This document shows, in pieces, positions 60,201-63,835 of a stretch of 63,835 nt of DNA. The stretch's first letter is position 1. Each line of letters opens with the position of its first letter. Source of the stretch: JBGSOV01 sp041738935 (GTDB lineage: Bacteria; Patescibacteriota; Gracilibacteria; CAIRYL01; GCA-016699755); the NCBI GenBank assembly GCA_041738935.1, contig JBGSOV010000013.1:1-63835 (forward strand), in the 5' to 3' direction. Under the pieces are notes generated by a model. That model worked only from the letters and a program-made list of their open reading frames with translations. It made no database searches and was not told where the DNA came from. A program made the position numbers and the translations under genes.

Positions 60201-61043
60201 GCCCTTATCGACAAACTGAGTTTTCTTGTAGAGAAGCAAGAATCCGACCCAAAAAAAGCGGGGAATCTTTTGAAGGCTTATCAACTTGCTGCCCCATTTA
60301 CGACATTTAAAGACATGGGCAAGCAAACGGGAATCATTTTTTACACTCAAGCCGCTTATACTTCTCGCATTGATCCTGTGACCGGTTGGCGACCACATTT
60401 GTACCTCAAATATTCAAGTGCAGAAAAAGCGCAGGCGGATATTCTCAAGTTTTCAAAGATTGAACATATCAACGAACGCTTCGAGCTGACTTATGATATT
60501 AAAAATTTTAGAGAACAAAAGGAATGGCAAAAAAAGACTGTCTGGACGATTTGCTCCAATGTCGAAAGATACCGCTGGAATCGAATCTTAAAGAATAATA
60601 AGGGTGGATATGATCCTTACCCGAATGTAACTGAGAATTTGTTGCAACTCTTTAGAGAAACGAACATTGATCCAACTAGTGGCGATATTTTGGGTCAAAT
60701 CCAAAGTTTGAATGCAAAAGAACATGTGAAGTTTTTTAAGGATTTTATCTTTTATCTAAACCTGATTTGCCAGATCCGTAATACCGATGACAAGGCTCAA
60801 GACTCCGATAAGCAAGACTTTATTCTCTCTCCTGTTGAGCCATTCTTCGATAGTAGAACAGACAATGGTGATCAGCTTCCGAAAAATGGCGATGACAATG
60901 GTGCATTCAATATTGCTCGCAAAGGAATCTGCATACTCAACAATATTTCGGAGTATGCGGTGCAAAATGGCACCTGCGAGAAGATGAAATGGGATAATCT
61001 CTACATCTCCAACACTGATTGGGATAATTTTGCAGAGCAGTAA
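57228..61043 (+). CDS. cas12a: CRISPR effector nuclease Cas12a (Cpf1), type V-A
   Basis: 1271 residues, normal for Cas12a. The RNA-guided enzyme processes its crRNA and cuts both DNA strands next to a T-rich PAM. The N-terminus FTNQYSLSKTLRFELRPVG is the first WED part; REC lobes follow to about residue 510, then WED/PAM-interacting parts (LNGQAEIFYRPK near 825). RuvC-I is IIGVDRGEKHLAYYS with D883, RuvC-II IIVFEDLNMRFKQIRGG with E968, and RuvC-III GDDNGAFNIARKG with D1222. The Nuc-domain Arg is R1184 in CQIRNT. All four catalytic residues are intact. The pre-crRNA-processing His/Lys of FnCas12a are not clearly conserved. First gene of the cas operon; cas4 follows under its own promoter. Confidence 0.97.
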   Translation: MTNSIFASFTNQYSLSKTLRFELRPVGNTEKMLEDTKVFEKDETIQKKYKATKPYFDRLHREFVQEALLGAALSNLSGYLEIYKKWKNDKKANEKALQNKEKELRKEVVIFFEAQGKIWTEKYAGLKNKNIEILFEEAVFKAILKERYGHEDGTEIIDESTGELVSIFDSWKGFTGYFGKFFETRKNFYKDDGTSTALATRIIDQNLKRFCDNILIFEDMKDEINFREVEESFGKTLAEVFSLEFYDDCLLQDGIDFFNKILGGETLKNGEKQKGLNECINLHKQKTGKKFPFFKALDKQILSEKEKFIDEIENDEMLLESLRNLKDVAKQKTAISKRLLGDFVKNTQSYDLAEVYISKEALNTISHKWTGETDLFEETLFDALKSAKIISSSAKKKDGGYSFPDFISLYFVKEALIHLPSTTAFWKERYYQNAEKPDDKGFLTIEQDKWDQFLQILDFEFSSLFFREITDPENGNKRQVGYDVFDKQLETLLQDFRIDQNTKVVIKDFADSVLNIYQMAKYFALEKKRKWLDDYETGDFYENPEFGYKLFYDNAYEEIVQSYNKLRNYLTKKPYSEAKWKLNFENPTLADGWDKNKESDNSTVILRKDGKYYLGLMAKGHTKIFDDRNSAKFSENSENGKYEKVVYKFFPDQAKMFPKVCFSVKGLEFFKPSEEIWNIYQNSEFKKGDTFSVSSMQKLINFYKDCLTKYEGWKGYAFQHMKPTEAYQENIGEFFRDVAQDGYKISFQLISDAYVKEKNDKGELFLFQIKNKDWNEGSTGAKNLHTIYFESLFSKENIAHNFPIKLNGQAEIFYRPKTEAKKLGIKTDKKGNPVINHKRYSENKIFFHVPLTFNRTSGDIYSYNSKINDFLANNPDINIIGVDRGEKHLAYYSIITQKGKILESGSLNEVNNIKYAEKLEEKAKVREQARKDWQDVEAIKDLKKGYTSQVVKKLADLAIEHNAIIVFEDLNMRFKQIRGGIEKSAYQQLEKALIDKLSFLVEKQESDPKKAGNLLKAYQLAAPFTTFKDMGKQTGIIFYTQAAYTSRIDPVTGWRPHLYLKYSSAEKAQADILKFSKIEHINERFELTYDIKNFREQKEWQKKTVWTICSNVERYRWNRILKNNKGGYDPYPNVTENLLQLFRETNIDPTSGDILGQIQSLNAKEHVKFFKDFIFYLNLICQIRNTDDKAQDSDKQDFILSPVEPFFDSRTDNGDQLPKNGDDNGAFNIARKGICILNNISEYAVQNGTCEKMKWDNLYISNTDWDNFAEQ

Positions 61044-61068
61044 ACCTCTTTTTGCTCCTGTGATTTTT

Positions 61069-61095
61069 TGCTATAATGTACAGAATATCTGTACA
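61069..61095 (+). promoter_or_regulatory. Extended -10 promoter of cas4-cas1-cas2 with 19-bp palindromic operator
   Basis: TGCTATAAT at 61069-61077 is a perfect extended -10. Starting on its last base, TGTACAGA-ATA-TCTGTACA (61077-61095) is an exact inverted repeat covering the expected transcription start near 61084. A dimeric repressor bound there would shut off the adaptation genes without touching cas12a. No clear -35 is seen. Confidence 0.65.
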
Positions 61096-61096
61096 C

Positions 61097-61651
61097 ATGG
61101 AATCCTATTTGCCCATTTCGTTCCTCAACGATTTTATCTTCTGCCCAAAGTCGATTTACTACCACAATCTGTATGGTAAATATAACAAGGCTGTTTACCA
61201 AGACAAACCCCAAGTAGTTGGCACGCTCAATCATGAGCGTATTGATAGCAAAACCTATTCCACTCAAAAAAAGTATCTGCAAGGATTAGAGGTTTTTTCT
61301 GAAAAATATCAACTCTGCGGCAAAATCGATGTCTACGATGCAGAAAGCAAGTCCCTGATCGAAAGAAAGACCAAAATCAAAACAATCTACGATGGCTACC
61401 GCTACCAGCTGTATGCGCAATATTTTTGCATGGTCGAAATGGGCTACACTGTCGAGCATCTCTATTTGCATTCACTCGAAGACAACAAGCGCTATAGTGT
61501 CGCAATACCAGATGTTTCAGAAACAAAGATTTTCGAAGCACTTTTGCAAGCAATAACGGCATTTGATGTTTTTGCTCCGGGTTTTTCGCAAAACCCACAA
61601 AAGTGCGAGCGCTGTATCTACAACAATTTGTGTGATTCTTATCTTGCTTAA
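61097..61651 (+). CDS. cas4: CRISPR adaptation nuclease Cas4
   Basis: 184 residues from ATG 61097; the ATG at 61076 lies inside the predicted -10 and is less likely. Cas4 trims prespacers and selects PAM-containing ends. The Fe-S cluster Cys are FIFCPKSIYY near residue 16 and CERCIYNNLC near the C-terminus (four Cys in total). RecB-type nuclease residues appear in GKIDVYDAESKSLIERKTKIK (Asp, then ExK) and QLYAQYFCM. Two nucleotides separate it from cas1. Confidence 0.93.
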   Translation: MESYLPISFLNDFIFCPKSIYYHNLYGKYNKAVYQDKPQVVGTLNHERIDSKTYSTQKKYLQGLEVFSEKYQLCGKIDVYDAESKSLIERKTKIKTIYDGYRYQLYAQYFCMVEMGYTVEHLYLHSLEDNKRYSVAIPDVSETKIFEALLQAITAFDVFAPGFSQNPQKCERCIYNNLCDSYLA

Positions 61652-61653
61652 CT

Positions 61654-62619
61654 ATGCTGTCACTCCCCGATTTTCGTGAAAAGCAAATTCTTTTTGTCCA
61701 GTCGTATGCCAAAAAAATCAAGTTCCGTAATGGAAATGCGATTTTTTGTGATGATGACGACAAGGTCATTAGCCAGGCATCTTGCTACAAGCTTTTTTGC
61801 GTCTTTATCGTGGGCGAAACTACGCTTTCTTCTGTGGTTATCCGCAAAATACTGGATTTTGGCATTACGATTATGCTTATGAACAAAAACCTAAAGGTTT
61901 ACGCCGTAATCGGCAGCGAAACGGAAGGGAATGTGCTTTTGCGTCAAAAGCAATATCTGATGAGTGCAGAAAGAAAGCTCCTGATCTCGAAGCAGCTTGT
62001 GATTACAAAAGTCACTAATCAAATTGAACTCTTACAACAAATCCGCCAAAAATCTGATGAGGCAAAAGATGCTATTGCTGGATTAAAAAAGCTGCTCAAA
62101 AGTGTGGAGTCTGCACTAGATCAGCAAAGCTTGTTGGGGATAGAAGGCTCTGCCGCCAGAATATTTTTTGCGCCATATTTTGAGCCATTCAAATGGTACA
62201 AGCGTTTGCCTCGGACAAAATGCGACCATCTCAACTCATTAATGGATATTGGCTACACCTACCTTTTCAATTTTGTCGATGCGCATTTGCGACTCTATGG
62301 ATTTGACACCTATATGGGCGTGTATCATCAGGTATTTTATCAGCGCAAATCGCTTGTTTGCGATCATGTCGAGCCATTTCGCTGTATCATCGAAAAACAA
62401 ATCCTCAAAGCACACAATCTTGGGCAAATCGACGAAAAGGATTTTTTACTCACCAAAGGGCAATACCTCCTCAAATACGAACATAATCAAAAATACTCCA
62501 AGATTTTTCTCGAAGCGATTATGAGTAACAAAGAAGAGATATTTTTGTATTTTCAGGCGTACTACCGCTTTGTGATTAGTGACAAAGAAACGCCTCCAGC
62601 ATTTTTTATCAAAAAATGA
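61654..62619 (+). CDS. cas1: CRISPR integrase Cas1
   Basis: 321 residues. Integrates new spacers with Cas2. The N-terminal beta domain ends near residue 90; the helical catalytic domain has the metal ligands in LLGIEGSAARIFFAPYF (Glu), GVYHQVFYQRKSLVCDHVEPFRCIIEKQI (His and downstream acidic residue). Resembles the type V-A Cas1 group in length. The stop overlaps the cas2 start (ATGA). Confidence 0.96.
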   Translation: MLSLPDFREKQILFVQSYAKKIKFRNGNAIFCDDDDKVISQASCYKLFCVFIVGETTLSSVVIRKILDFGITIMLMNKNLKVYAVIGSETEGNVLLRQKQYLMSAERKLLISKQLVITKVTNQIELLQQIRQKSDEAKDAIAGLKKLLKSVESALDQQSLLGIEGSAARIFFAPYFEPFKWYKRLPRTKCDHLNSLMDIGYTYLFNFVDAHLRLYGFDTYMGVYHQVFYQRKSLVCDHVEPFRCIIEKQILKAHNLGQIDEKDFLLTKGQYLLKYEHNQKYSKIFLEAIMSNKEEIFLYFQAYYRFVISDKETPPAFFIKK

Positions 62620-62894
62620 TTATCGTTGCATATGACATCTCAAACGACAAAGTCCGCACTCGCTTCTCGAAGTTTCTTCAAAAATTTGGAAGGAGGATTC
62701 AATATTCCGTTTTTGAGATCAGGAACAGCAAACGCATCTTGGATGCAATTTGTATCGAAGTAGAAAAAAGATACGAAAAGCATTTTACCGGAGCAGACAG
62801 CGTGATTATCTATCGAATTTGTTCGACTTGCAAAGGAAAAGTGAAAAAATTCGGCTATGCAGAAAATGATGATAATGATATTATCTTTTTGTGA
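62616..62894 (+). CDS. cas2: CRISPR adaptation protein Cas2
   Basis: 92 residues, ferredoxin-like fold. MIIVAYDISNDKVRTRFSKFLQKFGRRIQYSVFEI is the typical first half with the conserved Asp near residue 7, and the end reads NDIIFL. Acts as the structural core of the Cas1-Cas2 integrase. Overlaps cas1 by 4 nt. Confidence 0.96.
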   Translation: MIIVAYDISNDKVRTRFSKFLQKFGRRIQYSVFEIRNSKRILDAICIEVEKRYEKHFTGADSVIIYRICSTCKGKVKKFGYAENDDNDIIFL

Positions 62895-63106
62895 ATCCCC
62901 TGCTTCTGCAGAATGTTCTTTTACACCCACCGTTTGCTACATAACAAAGTAGAATAAGGTGGAAATTGTCATGTTGCTTTTAGAGATATTGCAAAAAATT
63001 GCAAACCTCGGTCTTCATTTTTGAGACCCCAATGAATAAGCCAAAAAGTCGCGCCTCCCAAAAAGATTCGTTTGTATCTTCTTGGCTTATTCTAAACAAA
63101 TCGACT
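62895..63106 (+). promoter_or_regulatory. CRISPR leader
   Basis: 212 nt between cas2 and the first repeat, with no gene. It should hold the array promoter and the Cas1-Cas2 anchoring site. TAGAAT at 62950-62955 is a possible -10. TTGCAA-AAAA-TTGCAA lies near 62989-63004, and a 15-bp imperfect inverted repeat ends 14 nt before the first repeat. A block near 62956 resembles the region upstream of the pseudo-repeat at 56906. Confidence 0.75.
63034..63092. repeat. 15-bp inverted repeat in the CRISPR leader
   Basis: GAATAAGCCAAAAAG (63034-63048) and CTTCTTGGCTTATTC (63078-63092) pair at 14 of 15 positions, with 29 nt between. It lies directly before the leader-proximal repeat. Confidence 0.75.
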
Positions 63107-63835
63107 CTCTAAAAGACCCATTCAATTTCTACTTTTGTAGATAAAAAGAGAGCGCGACGATTGCAGGCTCTAAAAGACCCATTCAATTTCTACTTTTGTA
63201 GATAAACTCATGAAGAATCTATTCTTCTCCTCTAAAAGACCCATTCAATTTCTACTTTTGTAGATTCAGATCAAGAGGTGGAAGAAATAGAATCTCTAAA
63301 AGACCCATTCAATTTCTACTTTTGTAGATTTGTTGATCTCTTCTTGGAGGTCGGCACTCTAAAAGACCCATTCAATTTCTACTTTTGTAGATCCCATTCA
63401 TCACCATCGCGCACGGATCTCTAAAAGACCCATTCAATTTCTACTTTTGTAGATCATAATGTTGCGTTAGTTACCCCAATCTGTTCTCTAAAAGACCCAT
63501 TCAATTTCTACTTTTGTAGATCATATTGATGTGGATGTGGTGAAGAGTCTCTAAAAGACCCATTCAATTTCTACTTTTGTAGATCCGTCTTGGCGGAGAG
63601 TCCATTTACAGCTCTAAAAGACCCATTCAATTTCTACTTTTGTAGATTCAATGAATGCGACCGACGCCGCAAAACGCTCAAAAGACCCATTCAATTTCTA
63701 CTTTTGTAGATCAGACCATATCAGAACTCTACGGACTTCCCTCTAAAAGACCCATTCAATTTCTACTTTTGTAGATTAAACTCATGAAGAATTTCTTCTT
63801 CTCTCTAAAAGACCCATTCAATTTCTACTTTTGTA
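63107..63835 (+). CRISPR. Type V-A CRISPR array, at least 12 repeats, continues beyond the window
   Basis: Repeats of 36 nt begin CTCTAAAAGACCC and end AATTTCTACTTTTGTAGAT, the Cas12a handle. Starts: 63107, 63168, 63230, 63294, 63357, 63419, 63486, 63549, 63612, 63677, 63741 and 63803. The tenth lacks one T in the CTCT start (35 nt); the twelfth is cut by the window end. The eleven spacers are 25, 26, 28, 27, 26, 31, 27, 27, 29, 29 and 26 nt. Spacers 2 and 11 are nearly identical. Transcription on the plus strand follows from the handle facing each spacer and from the leader next to cas2. Confidence 0.98.

Noticed and set aside
61083..61088. Second AGAATA match of the pseudo-spacer in the cas4 promoter palindrome
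   Set aside because: The preceding bases are GTAC, not a T-rich PAM, so Cas12a should not bind there.
62951..62959. AGAATAAGG in the leader as another pseudo-spacer target
   Set aside because: It is preceded by AAGT without a TTTV PAM; the match to the promoter block may be chance or shared ancestry.
63143..63802. Self-targeting spacers within this window
   Set aside because: By eye I found no clear match of any spacer to the window; the search was not exhaustive, so this is not proof of absence.

Overview
The window looks like a chromosomal segment of an ultra-small bacterium of the Candidate Phyla Radiation (Patescibacteria), possibly Peregrinibacteria-like. The reasons are the many CPR-type hypothetical proteins (Cys-rich zinc-ribbon protein, TraG/HerA-like ATPase, wHTH-plus-C-terminal-domain regulator), the almost complete absence of Shine-Dalgarno sequences, very tight gene packing, and a Cas12a of the kind known from CPR genomes. 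TGA acts as a normal stop (for example in several ATGA overlaps), which argues against the UGA=Gly lineages Gracilibacteria and Absconditabacteria. The taxonomic placement is inference from gene content only.

Layout. 1-297: the 5' part of an IS1595-type transposase and its end. 298-9853: a glycosyltransferase, a DHH phosphoesterase, two SLH-domain surface proteins, SecF and an SLC13-type transporter. 9927-10143: tRNA-Leu(UAA) and tRNA-Cys(GCA). 10148-18192: a lipoprotein, Lgt, DnaX, 5-formyl-THF cycloligase, a DsbA-like lipoprotein, a bactofilin-like membrane protein, PabB and a FemABX-type aminoacyltransferase. 18283-25683: CTP synthase, an MBL hydrolase, a 2Fe-2S thioredoxin-like protein, a regulator, ribosomal protein L19, CsaB, DNA polymerase III delta' and a TPR protein. 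25992-36526: a TraG/HerA-like ATPase, a Cys-rich protein, an EAL-domain protein, RecG, PurN and an exonuclease-DinG-like fusion. 36572-44440: PabC-like aminotransferase, TrmB-like regulator, PyrC, PyrB, ThrC with a LeuA-type regulatory tail, FolA, ThyA and a glutaredoxin. 44701-56758: M16 peptidase, thioredoxin-like lipoprotein, YibE/F, ion channel, FmdB, GdhA, aminotransferase, GAPDH, Crp-like regulator, CcdA and a second GT4 enzyme.

56759-63835 is a type V-A CRISPR-Cas locus: cas12a (intact RuvC and Nuc residues), cas4, cas1, cas2, a leader, and an array of at least 12 repeats that runs off the window. The most notable signal lies upstream of cas12a. An isolated 18-nt copy of the repeat's 3' handle is followed by a spacer-like sequence and an intrinsic terminator. 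The first 6 nt of that pseudo-spacer recur, right behind a TTTC PAM, between the -35 and -10 of the predicted cas12a promoter. This is the layout expected of a CreR-type RNA that guides Cas12a to repress its own promoter. A 57-codon putative membrane ORF sits between that promoter and cas12a, and a perfect 19-bp palindrome overlaps the start region of a separate cas4-cas1-cas2 promoter.

Themes that link genes: folate and one-carbon metabolism (PabB, PabC-like, 5-FCL, PurN, FolA, ThyA), pyrimidines (PyrB, PyrC, PyrG), an S-layer system (SLH proteins plus CsaB) and an extracytoplasmic thiol relay (CcdA, DsbA-like and thioredoxin-like lipoproteins).
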